From the NCBI GenBank assembly GCA_018716365.1, contig DVKA01000133.1, forward strand, positions 1 through 7,261: 7,261 bases of DNA. The letters run 5' to 3'. Source of the stretch: Candidatus Caccocola faecipullorum (GTDB lineage: Bacteria; Synergistota; Synergistia; Synergistales; Synergistaceae). The notes under the pieces are model-generated. The model had not been told where the DNA came from. It searched no databases and worked only from the letters and a program-made list of their open reading frames with translations. The position numbers and the translations under genes are program-made. Shown here one piece after another: positions 1 through 7,261 of this stretch. Every line of letters begins with the position of its first letter. Position 1 is the stretch's first letter.

Positions 1-2174
<2,174 letters not shown>

Positions 2175-2191
2175 TAGACAATTCCTCGCTC

Positions 2192-2198
2192 AAGGGGG
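2192..2198 (+). promoter_or_regulatory. Ribosome binding site of gatC
   Basis: The purine run AAGGGGG lies 7 nt before the ATG at 2206. It fixes the gatC start there. The open frame extends further upstream into the end of ligA, to an ATG at 2032, but that longer form has no GatC-like sequence before 2206. Further in-frame ATGs at 2218 and 2224 are too far from this site to be preferred. Confidence 0.7.
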
Positions 2199-2205
2199 TT
2201 TATAT

Positions 2206-2523
2206 ATGATACAGAATATGGAGATGGACAGGGAACGGCTGCGCGAAGTGCTGACGCTCTCGCGTATCGGCCTGCCCGAAGAAAAATATCAGGAAGTTCT
2301 CGACCGCGTAAACGAGATACTCAGGCTCTGCGACAAGATGCAGGAGCTTGCGGGCGAGGACGTGCCGCAGTTCGAATGGGACGTGAAGAAAGCTCCAGCG
2401 CGGCGCAGGGACGAGCCCGTGAAATGGGACGGACGCGACGCGTTCCTGAACCAGGCGCCGGTGCGCGACGGCGACTTCTTCCGCGTGCCGCGCATAATAG
2501 CGCTTGAGGACGAGGAGGAATAG
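2206..2523 (+). CDS. gatC: Asp-tRNA(Asn)/Glu-tRNA(Gln) amidotransferase subunit C
   Basis: GatC is the small non-catalytic subunit that wraps round the GatA-GatB interface and stabilises the cytoplasmic amidotransferase. The protein is 105 aa, close to the usual size of about 95-100. Its N-terminal helical part (residues about 8-50, LREVLTLSRIGLPEEKYQEVLDRV and after) matches the usual GatC opening, where a short run of leucines and 'SRI/ARL' precedes two helices. The second half has the family's R-x-D-E-P segment (about 67-71) and the conserved ending ...NQAPVRDGDFFRVPRII (82-98), which packs against GatA. An acidic tail EDEEE closes it, and its codons (GAGGACGAGGAGGAA) also supply the ribosome site for gatA. 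It follows ligA by 31 nt and precedes gatA by 2 nt. The identification is supported both by motif and by position at the head of gatCAB. Confidence 0.95.
   Translation: MIQNMEMDRERLREVLTLSRIGLPEEKYQEVLDRVNEILRLCDKMQELAGEDVPQFEWDVKKAPARRRDEPVKWDGRDAFLNQAPVRDGDFFRVPRIIALEDEEE
2512..2518 (+). promoter_or_regulatory. Ribosome binding site of gatA, inside the gatC tail
   Basis: GAGGAGG lies within the last codons of gatC, 7 nt before the GTG at 2526. It decides in favour of the GTG start. The next in-frame ATG, 15 nt further on at 2541, would be spaced too far away. The placement suggests translation of gatA is coupled to termination on gatC. Confidence 0.75.
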
Positions 2524-2525
2524 CC

Positions 2526-3983
2526 GTGGAATTTCATAAAATGTCGGCACGCGAGATAGCGCGCGGCGTGAAAGAGAAGCGTTTCACCGCCGAAGAGGTC
2601 GCGCGCGAAACGATAGAACGCATCAAAACGCTGGACAAAAAATACAACTCCGTCGTCACGCTCTGCGAGGAGCAGGCGCTTGCGGCGGCGCGTAAGATAG
2701 ACGAAGCGGTAGCGCGCGGCGAAGATCCCGGCGTTCTCGCCGGCGTCCCATTCGCCGTCAAGGACAACTTCTGCACGAACGGAATAGAGACGACCTGCTG
2801 CAGCAACATGCTCAAAGGCTGGGTGCCGCAGTATGACGCGACGGCGGTCAAAAATATGAAAGAGGCCGGAGCCGTCCTCGTAGGCAAGACGAACATGGAC
2901 GAGTTCGCAATGGGCAGCACGACGGAAAGCTCCATCTTCGGCCCGACGCTCAACCCGCGCGACACGGAGCGCGTTCCCGGCGGAAGCTCGGGCGGCAGCG
3001 CCGCCGTCGTTGCGGCGGGGCTTGTTCCCGTCTCGCTCGGCAGCGACACCGGCGGTTCGGTGCGCCAGCCCGCGGCCTTCTGCGGCGTGCAGGGCATGAA
3101 ACCCTCGTACGGGCAGATAAGCCGTTACGGCATCGTCGCCTACGCCTCGTCGCTCGACCAGGTCGGCCCGATAGCGCGGAACGTTGAAGACCTCGCCGTC
3201 ATGATGGACGTCCTTGCGAAGGAAGACCCGAACGACACGACCTGCGACGCCTACGACCGCCCGTCGTTCAGCGGCGCGCTCGAAGGAGCTTCGCTCAAAG
3301 GCAAAAAGGTCGCCGTGCTCACCGGCTACGATAAAAGCAGCATCGACGCGCCGCTCGCGCAGGCGATAGAGCGCGCCGTTGAAATCTGCCGCGAAGCCGG
3401 AGCAGAGATAATCGAGGCGAGCCTTCCGATAACGATGGAACACACCGTCGCCTGCTACTATATGGTCGCGCTCGGCGACGCCAGCTCGAAGCTCGCCTGC
3501 TACGACGGAATGCGCTACGGACACCACGCCGACGGGCGCAACCTCTCCGAGATGTACAAAAAGAGCCGCATGGAAGGCTTCGGCGAAGAGGTGCGCAAGC
3601 GCATACTCGTAGGGACCTGCATACTGACGCGCGGCTACTACGAAAATTACTTCGTCCCCGCGACGAAGGTGCGCCAGCTCATCTCCGACGAATTCAAAAA
3701 CCTTTTCCGCACGGCGGACTTCATGATATGTCCGATAACCCCGGCGCTCGCCTACAAACGCGGACTCAGCGAGACCGACCCAGTAAGGATGTACCTCGGC
3801 GACGTATTCACGACGATAGCGAACCTCGCCGGGCTTCCGAGCATCAGCCTGAACCTCGGCTTCACGCCGGAAGGGCTGCCCACGAACGTGCAGCTGCTCG
3901 CGCCGCGCTTCGGCGACGCGGAACTGCTCGCCTGCGCCTCCGTGATAGAAAAAGCCGCCGGCTCGCCGGAAGCGGTTGAATAG
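2526..3983 (+). CDS. gatA: Asp-tRNA(Asn)/Glu-tRNA(Gln) amidotransferase subunit A (amidase)
   Basis: GatA hydrolyses glutamine and releases the ammonia that GatB uses to amidate Asp-tRNA(Asn) or Glu-tRNA(Gln). The 485-aa protein is an amidase-signature enzyme of normal length. The Ser-cisSer-Lys triad is complete: K79 in PFAVKDNFCT, S154 in VPGGSSGGSAA and nucleophile S178 in GSDTGGSVRQPA. These numbers match those I remember for Staphylococcus aureus GatA. Other family landmarks are the segment GKTNMDEFAMGSTTESS (120-136), CGVQGMKPSYGQISRYG (186-202), SSLDQVGP (208-215), and the C-terminal run NLAGLPSISLNLGF (433-446). Translation most likely starts at GTG 2526, supported by the GAGGAGG site 7 nt upstream. 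It begins 2 nt after the gatC stop, and its own stop overlaps the gatB ribosome site, so the three subunits are probably made in a coupled way and in equal amounts. No defect is seen. Confidence 0.98.
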   Translation: MEFHKMSAREIARGVKEKRFTAEEVARETIERIKTLDKKYNSVVTLCEEQALAAARKIDEAVARGEDPGVLAGVPFAVKDNFCTNGIETTCCSNMLKGWVPQYDATAVKNMKEAGAVLVGKTNMDEFAMGSTTESSIFGPTLNPRDTERVPGGSSGGSAAVVAAGLVPVSLGSDTGGSVRQPAAFCGVQGMKPSYGQISRYGIVAYASSLDQVGPIARNVEDLAVMMDVLAKEDPNDTTCDAYDRPSFSGALEGASLKGKKVAVLTGYDKSSIDAPLAQAIERAVEICREAGAEIIEASLPITMEHTVACYYMVALGDASSKLACYDGMRYGHHADGRNLSEMYKKSRMEGFGEEVRKRILVGTCILTRGYYENYFVPATKVRQLISDEFKNLFRTADFMICPITPALAYKRGLSETDPVRMYLGDVFTTIANLAGLPSISLNLGFTPEGLPTNVQLLAPRFGDAELLACASVIEKAAGSPEAVE

Positions 3984-3988
3984 GAGGT
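3982..3988 (+). promoter_or_regulatory. Ribosome binding site of gatB overlapping the gatA stop
   Basis: A full AGGAGGT, the best Shine-Dalgarno match in the window, begins on the second base of the gatA TAG stop and sits 7 nt before the gatB ATG at 3996. A ribosome ending on gatA therefore stands on the gatB initiation site, which favours reinitiation. Confidence 0.8.
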
Positions 3989-3995
3989 ATTTGAG

Positions 3996-5453
3996 ATGAA
4001 AAGAAAAGTAGTCATTGGACTTGAAATACACCTCCAGCTCAAAACAAAGACGAAGCTCTTCTGCAGCTGCTCGACCGACTACATCGGAGCGACGCCGAAC
4101 ACGAACGTCTGCCCGATATGCCTCGCCGTCCCCGGCACGCTTCCCGTCATCAACGACCACGCCGTGGACCTCGCCGTGAAAATGGGCCTCGGCCTCCACT
4201 GCGAGATACAGGACGGCACGCGCTTCCACCGCAAACATTATTTCTACGCCGACCTGCCGAAGGCCTATCAGATAACGCAGTACGAGCATGCGATAGCGCA
4301 GGGCGGCTACCTAGACGTCATCGCCGGCGGCAAGCCGAAGCGCATCCGCCTCGACCACCTGCACCTCGAAGAAGACGCAGGCAAGCTCGTCCACCCGACC
4401 GCCGACGGACGCCTTTCGGGCGCGGCCTACTCGCTCGTAGACTACAACCGCGGCGGCATGCCGCTCTCCGAAATAGTCTCGATGCCCGACATGAATTCGC
4501 CCGCCGAGGCGATAGCCTACGTCACGCAGATACGCCAGCTTGCGCGCTATCTCGACGTTTCCGACGGCGAGATGGAATCCGGCTCGCTGCGCGTAGACGT
4601 CAACGTATCGCTCTGCAACCCTGACGGCTCCTTCGGAACGCGCGTCGAGCTCAAGAACATCAACTCGCTGAAATCGATAGAACGCGCGCTTGAATACGAA
4701 ATCGCGCGCCAGAACCGCGTGCTAGACGAAGGCGGAACGCTCGTGCAGGAGACGCGCCTCTGGGACGACGCGGCGGGCGTCACGCGTTCCATGCGCAGCA
4801 AAGAGGGGGCGCGCGACTACCGCTACTACGTCGAAATGGACCTCGCGCCGATAGACGCGAAGCCCGACTACGTTGAGCGCATCCGCGCTTCGCTGCCGGA
4901 AATGCCGTGGGACAAACGCGACCGTTTCATGGAGCAGTACGGGCTCTCGCTCGAAGAAAGCCAGCAGATCACCGAGCAGCGCGAAATGGCCGACTACTAC
5001 GAAGAAATGGTGAAGGCCGGAGCGCCCGCTGCGAAGGCCGCGAACTGGGCGCGCATGGAGGTGCAGCGCATACTCCACGAAGAGCAGCTGGACATCACGC
5101 AGTTCCCGATTCCGGCGAAAGAGCTCGGCACGCTCATAGCGAAGGTGGAGAAGCGCGAACTCTCCAACACGCAGGCGAAGGACGTGCTCGCCGCGATGTT
5201 CGGCGAAAAGCTCTCGCTCGAAGCCGCGATGAAGAAATGCGGAGCCGCCGGCGGACGCATGACCGGCGACGCGCTCGCCGCCGTCATCGACAAAGTCTTC
5301 GCCGAACAGCCCGAAGCCGTTGAAACCATCAAAAAAGGCGCCGACAAAAAAGGCGCGAAGGCGAAATTCCTCCAGGGCCTCGTAATGCGAGAAACGCGCG
5401 GAAGCGCCGACCCCGCCGAGGCCGCGAGGCTGATAACAGAGAAATTGAAATAA
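3996..5453 (+). CDS. gatB: Asp-tRNA(Asn)/Glu-tRNA(Gln) amidotransferase subunit B
   Basis: GatB binds the mischarged tRNA, activates the side-chain carboxylate with ATP and amidates it with ammonia from GatA. The 485-aa length is usual. The N-terminal kinase-like 'cradle' has GLEIHLQL (8-15), a zinc-site pattern FCSCS...CPIC with C23, C25, C39 and C42, HRKHYFYADLPKAYQITQYE (78-97), and HLEEDAGK (123-130). E10, H12 and E125 sit where metal-binding residues are described in S. aureus GatB (from memory). VELKNINS (217-224) and VQETRLWDDAAGVTRSMRSKEGA (250-272) are also recognisable. The tail from about 330 on is the helical YqeY-like tRNA-binding part (AANWARMEVQRIL at 348-360). One family motif is unusual: the usual YRYFPEPDLPP appears as YRYYVEMDLAP (275-285), losing prolines. 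The reading frame is intact and the gene closes the operon, followed by hairpins. Confidence 0.97.
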   Translation: MKRKVVIGLEIHLQLKTKTKLFCSCSTDYIGATPNTNVCPICLAVPGTLPVINDHAVDLAVKMGLGLHCEIQDGTRFHRKHYFYADLPKAYQITQYEHAIAQGGYLDVIAGGKPKRIRLDHLHLEEDAGKLVHPTADGRLSGAAYSLVDYNRGGMPLSEIVSMPDMNSPAEAIAYVTQIRQLARYLDVSDGEMESGSLRVDVNVSLCNPDGSFGTRVELKNINSLKSIERALEYEIARQNRVLDEGGTLVQETRLWDDAAGVTRSMRSKEGARDYRYYVEMDLAPIDAKPDYVERIRASLPEMPWDKRDRFMEQYGLSLEESQQITEQREMADYYEEMVKAGAPAAKAANWARMEVQRILHEEQLDITQFPIPAKELGTLIAKVEKRELSNTQAKDVLAAMFGEKLSLEAAMKKCGAAGGRMTGDALAAVIDKVFAEQPEAVETIKKGADKKGAKAKFLQGLVMRETRGSADPAEAARLITEKLK

Positions 5454-5474
5454 CGCCGCGAAAGCGCAGCGTTT
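5452..5474 (+). other. Small hairpin with GAAA loop on the gatB stop
   Basis: AACGC (5452-5456) can pair with GCGTT (5469-5473). Inside it, CGC (5457-5459) pairs with GCG (5464-5466) across a GAAA tetraloop, leaving a two-base CA bulge. The first two bases belong to the gatB TAA stop. GNRA loops are stable in RNA. Only three Ts follow (5472-5474), so this is more likely a 3'-end stabilising or assisting structure than a terminator by itself. Confidence 0.45.
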
Positions 5475-5488
5475 CCCATAATTTACTG

Positions 5489-5521
5489 AAGGCCGCGGAG
5501 CGTGTACGTTCCGCGGCCTTT
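5489..5521 (+). terminator. Probable terminator of the lysS-ligA-gatCAB operon
   Basis: AAGGCCGCGGAGCG (5489-5502) pairs with CGTTCCGCGGCCTT (5507-5520) over a TGTA loop. This makes a 14-bp, strongly GC-rich stem with a single G-U pair. The A and T ends make it usable on either strand. The T-run after the stem is short (TTT, 5519-5521, then G), which is weaker than a classical intrinsic terminator. The position, 36 nt after the last gene of an operon and ahead of a separate promoter, supports the call. Confidence 0.7.
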
Positions 5522-5606
5522 GCGTACGCCGTCCATATTCGCTGAAAATCCGGCAAAATTTACGAAATCTGCGTGCGGCGCGTTGTTTTTGCACTCTGAG
5601 ACCTGC

Positions 5607-5622
5607 GAAAAGCGCGCTTTTC
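5607..5622. promoter_or_regulatory. Perfect 16-bp palindrome just upstream of the -35 box
   Basis: GAAAAGCGCGCTTTTC reads the same on both strands and ends 1 nt before the -35 hexamer at 5624. A symmetric site here is a natural place for a dimeric regulator or an upstream activating site. As RNA it would form only a short stem (GAAAAG/CTTTTC, CGCG loop), so a second weak terminator is a less likely reading. No regulator is recognised. Confidence 0.45.
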
Positions 5623-5623
5623 C

Positions 5624-5652
5624 TTGACGTAAACATACAATGCAAGTATCAT
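5624..5652 (+). promoter_or_regulatory. Sigma-70-type promoter for the EF-G-like gene
   Basis: TTGACG (5624-5629) and TATCAT (5647-5652) each match 5 of 6 consensus bases and are separated by exactly 17 nt. There is no extended -10 TG. Transcription would begin near 5659, giving a leader of roughly 55 nt before the ATG at 5715. The local sequence is clearly more AT-rich than the genes around it. It follows the terminator of the upstream operon, so the EF-G-like gene probably forms its own transcription unit. Confidence 0.75.
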
Positions 5653-5663
5653 TCATTACGTCA
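5625..5663. repeat. Inverted repeat TGACGTAA / TTACGTCA across the promoter
   Basis: The 8-bp arms TGACGTAA (5625-5632) and TTACGTCA (5656-5663) are exact reverse complements separated by 23 nt. The left arm overlaps the -35 box and the right arm lies on the expected transcription start, so the pair brackets the -10 box. The arm centres are 31 bp apart, close to three helical turns, which would put both on the same face of the DNA. Each arm is itself nearly palindromic. It could be an operator pair or chance; no known factor is identified. Confidence 0.45.
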
Positions 5664-5700
5664 TAACTAAACCAGTTGTATCTCATGCTTCAAAGCACAG

Positions 5701-5706
5701 AAGGAG
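5701..5706 (+). promoter_or_regulatory. Ribosome binding site of the EF-G-like gene
   Basis: AAGGAG lies 8 nt before the ATG at 5715. It is a strong site with good spacing and supports that start. The encoded N-terminus then reaches the P-loop after about 15 residues, as expected for this GTPase class. Confidence 0.75.
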
Positions 5707-5714
5707 TGAAAGTA

Positions 5715-7261
5715 ATGGGGACACGCAAACCTGAAGACATTCGCAGCATCGCGCTCATTTCACATGGAGGTGCGGGGAAGACCACTCTGAACGAGGCTTT
5801 CCTGTTCGACGCCGGGCTCATCAGCCGCATGGGCAAGGTCGAGGACAAGAACACGGTTTCCGACTTCGACTCGGAAGAGCAGAAACGCGGTATTTCCATC
5901 AGCACCTCTCTCTCGACGGTTCCTTATAAAGACAAGACGTTTTATATTCTGGATACGCCGGGCTTCGCCGACTTCGTCGGAGAACAGCGCTGCGCGATGC
6001 GCGTCGCGGACGGCGCGCTCGTCCTCGTTAACGCGACCTCCGGGGTTGAAGTACAGACCCACAACGTGTGGGAATTCGCCGAGACTTTTGAAACTCCGGC
6101 GATCTTCTTCATCAGCAAACTTGACAGAGAACATACCGACTTTGATAACGTCGTGGCAGATATACAGGAAAACATCTCGGACAAGGCCGTGCCGCTCTAC
6201 CTGCCGGTAGGCAAGGAGCAGAACTTCAAGGGCCTCGTCAACGTCCTCACCGGAAAAGCCTATATGTACAAGGGCGACGGCAGCAAAGAGTTCACTGAAG
6301 GCGAAGCGCCGGCCGACATGGCGGATGCGATAGCCTCCGCGCGCGAGACGCTCGTCGAGAGAGCGGTTGAAGCCGACGACGAGCTCATGATGCGTTACCT
6401 TGACGGCGAAGAGCTCTCTCTTGAAGAGCTTCTCGGCGTGCTGCGCAAGGCCGTCTGCGCCCGTGCGCTATTCCCGATCATCCCCGGTTCCGGCACTCTC
6501 AACATCGGCGTCGCCCAGCTCATGGATATGATCTGCGACTACATGCCGTCGCCGAAGGATATGCTCCACCGCGCGGCGCTCAACGGAGACGAGGTTGTCA
6601 ACATCCCGCCGGATGAGGACGGCAAATTCCTCGCATTCGTCTTTAAAGTCATGGTCGACCCATACGTTGGAAAGCTTTCGTTCGTCAAGGTCTTCTCCGG
6701 CAAGCTTACGAGCGACCAGACGATCTACAACGTCAACGAAGAGACCGAAGAGCGCATCAGCACCTTCCGTTTCATGCGCGGCAAGGACAGCACCGAGGGT
6801 AAGGAAATCATCCTCGGAGACATCGTCGCCATACCGAAGCTCGAAAGCACGATAGCGGGAGACACGCTCGGCATGAAGGGCGAAATTCTCAAGTTCCGCC
6901 CGATAAAGTTCCCGAAGCCTGTTTACAGCGTAGCCGTCTTCCCGAAGAGCCGCGCCGACGAAGACAAGCTTGGCAACGCCATCACGAAGATGCTCAAGGA
7001 AGACCGTACTCTCTCCTATGAGAAGAACCCCGAGACCAACGACGCGGTCCTCTCCGGCATGGGAGATATGCACCTCGACATAGTGCTTTCGAAGATAAAG
7101 GAACGCTATAAGGTCGACCTCGACACCCGCACGCCGAAGGTCCCCTACCGTGAGACGATAAAGAAGAAGGCGAGCGCGCAGGGCAAGCACAAAAAGCAGT
7201 CCGGCGGACGCGGCCAGTACGGCGACGTCTGGTTCGAGCTCGCGCCGCTTGAGAAGAACGC
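5715..7261 (+). CDS. EF-G-like translational GTPase (EF-G2/FusA2 type), 3' end beyond window
   Basis: The first 515 residues of an elongation-factor-G-like protein are present; a full one is usually about 650-700 aa. The G domain has a P-loop SHGGAGKTT (16-24), switch I ending KRGISIS (57-63), DTPGFADF (80-87) and a SKLD guanine-specificity motif (134-137). Domain II spans about 300-385 (DPYVGKLSFVKVFSGKL at 315-331), domain III about 400-475 (SGMGDMHLDI at 447-456), and domain IV begins near 480 with SGGRGQYGDV (496-505). True EF-G has AHIDAGKTT, DTPGHVDF, NKMD and GGRGQYGHV at these sites. Here the P-loop Asp is Gly19, the catalytic His is Phe84, the Asn is Ser134 and the domain IV His is Asp505. 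This fits the EF-G-like clade (Thermotoga TM1651, Mycobacterium FusA2 type), whose role in the cell is poorly defined. The canonical translocase should be encoded elsewhere. It has its own promoter, terminator upstream and ribosome site. The domain IV tip and domain V are not visible. Confidence 0.9.
   Translation, partial: MGTRKPEDIRSIALISHGGAGKTTLNEAFLFDAGLISRMGKVEDKNTVSDFDSEEQKRGISISTSLSTVPYKDKTFYILDTPGFADFVGEQRCAMRVADGALVLVNATSGVEVQTHNVWEFAETFETPAIFFISKLDREHTDFDNVVADIQENISDKAVPLYLPVGKEQNFKGLVNVLTGKAYMYKGDGSKEFTEGEAPADMADAIASARETLVERAVEADDELMMRYLDGEELSLEELLGVLRKAVCARALFPIIPGSGTLNIGVAQLMDMICDYMPSPKDMLHRAALNGDEVVNIPPDEDGKFLAFVFKVMVDPYVGKLSFVKVFSGKLTSDQTIYNVNEETEERISTFRFMRGKDSTEGKEIILGDIVAIPKLESTIAGDTLGMKGEILKFRPIKFPKPVYSVAVFPKSRADEDKLGNAITKMLKEDRTLSYEKNPETNDAVLSGMGDMHLDIVLSKIKERYKVDLDTRTPKVPYRETIKKKASAQGKHKKQSGGRGQYGDVWFELAPLEKN

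Noticed and set aside
2199..2212. AT-rich TTTATATATGATA before gatC as a possible -10 box
   Set aside because: No -35 element lies at a suitable distance, and the stretch is simply the spacer and start codon behind the ribosome site.
2289..4289. A 666-codon open frame on the minus strand opposite gatC, gatA and the start of gatB
   Set aside because: It crosses three genuine genes, has low-complexity Arg/Ala-rich content, and no ribosome site or family motif. It is a codon-bias artefact.
5553..5592. GCAAAA (5553-5558) and TTTTGC (5587-5592) as an inverted repeat
   Set aside because: The arms are only 6 bp, AT-rich and 28 nt apart, which is within what chance gives in an intergenic region.
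4722..5645. A minus-strand open frame over the end of gatB and the intergenic region
   Set aside because: It runs through the terminator stem and the conserved C-terminal part of gatB, and the product has no recognisable feature.
6468..7190. A 240-codon minus-strand open frame inside the EF-G-like gene
   Set aside because: It is antisense to a region with clear EF-G domains II-III and shows no family motif of its own.
5715..7261. Calling this gene the canonical elongation factor G, fusA
   Set aside because: The GHIDAGKTT-type P-loop, the DTPGH histidine, the NKxD asparagine and the QYGHV histidine are all replaced, so it belongs with EF-G-like paralogues.

Overview
The window is ordinary bacterial housekeeping sequence, all on the + strand. 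It holds the end of one apparent operon, a short intergenic control region, and the first three quarters or so of a second transcription unit. The DNA looks GC-rich (not computed), with Shine-Dalgarno sites of the AGGAGG type. In ligA the isoleucine codon ATA is used 20 times out of 31, which is unusual for GC-rich DNA. A gatCAB operon, an NAD-dependent ligase and this codon habit fit a GC-rich anaerobe. From the style of the proteins I would guess the Synergistota (Cloacibacillus/Synergistes-like), but this is an impression and not a demonstrated placement.

Positions 1-5453 form a tightly packed run: the C-terminal end of lysS (lysyl-tRNA synthetase), ligA (NAD-dependent DNA ligase), then gatC, gatA and gatB, the three subunits of the tRNA-dependent amidotransferase. 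Gaps between the genes are 23, 31, 2 and 12 nt, with no convincing internal promoter or terminator, so co-transcription is likely. The gat genes lie in the order C-A-B. Their product, GatCAB, converts Asp-tRNA(Asn) and/or Glu-tRNA(Gln) into correctly amidated tRNAs. Together with lysS this makes the unit mainly one of tRNA charging, with the replication and repair ligase carried inside it.

Positions 5454-5714 (261 nt) contain no gene. They hold a small GNRA-capped hairpin that starts on the gatB stop codon, a strong GC-rich hairpin that probably ends the operon, a perfect 16-bp palindrome, a good sigma-70-type promoter (TTGACG-17-TATCAT) and an 8-bp inverted repeat whose arms cover the -35 box and the expected transcription start. 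The layout suggests a regulated promoter.

From 5715 to the window's edge runs an EF-G-like translational GTPase of the second, non-canonical type (EF-G2/FusA2-like). Its G domain departs from true EF-G at the P-loop Asp, at the catalytic His of DTPGH and at the Asn of NKxD. Its isoleucine codon use (ATC 17, ATT 5, ATA 8 of 30) also differs from ligA. I see no mobile element, CRISPR array, tRNA or rRNA, and no undescribed multi-gene system. The best leads are the promoter architecture and the altered GTPase centre.
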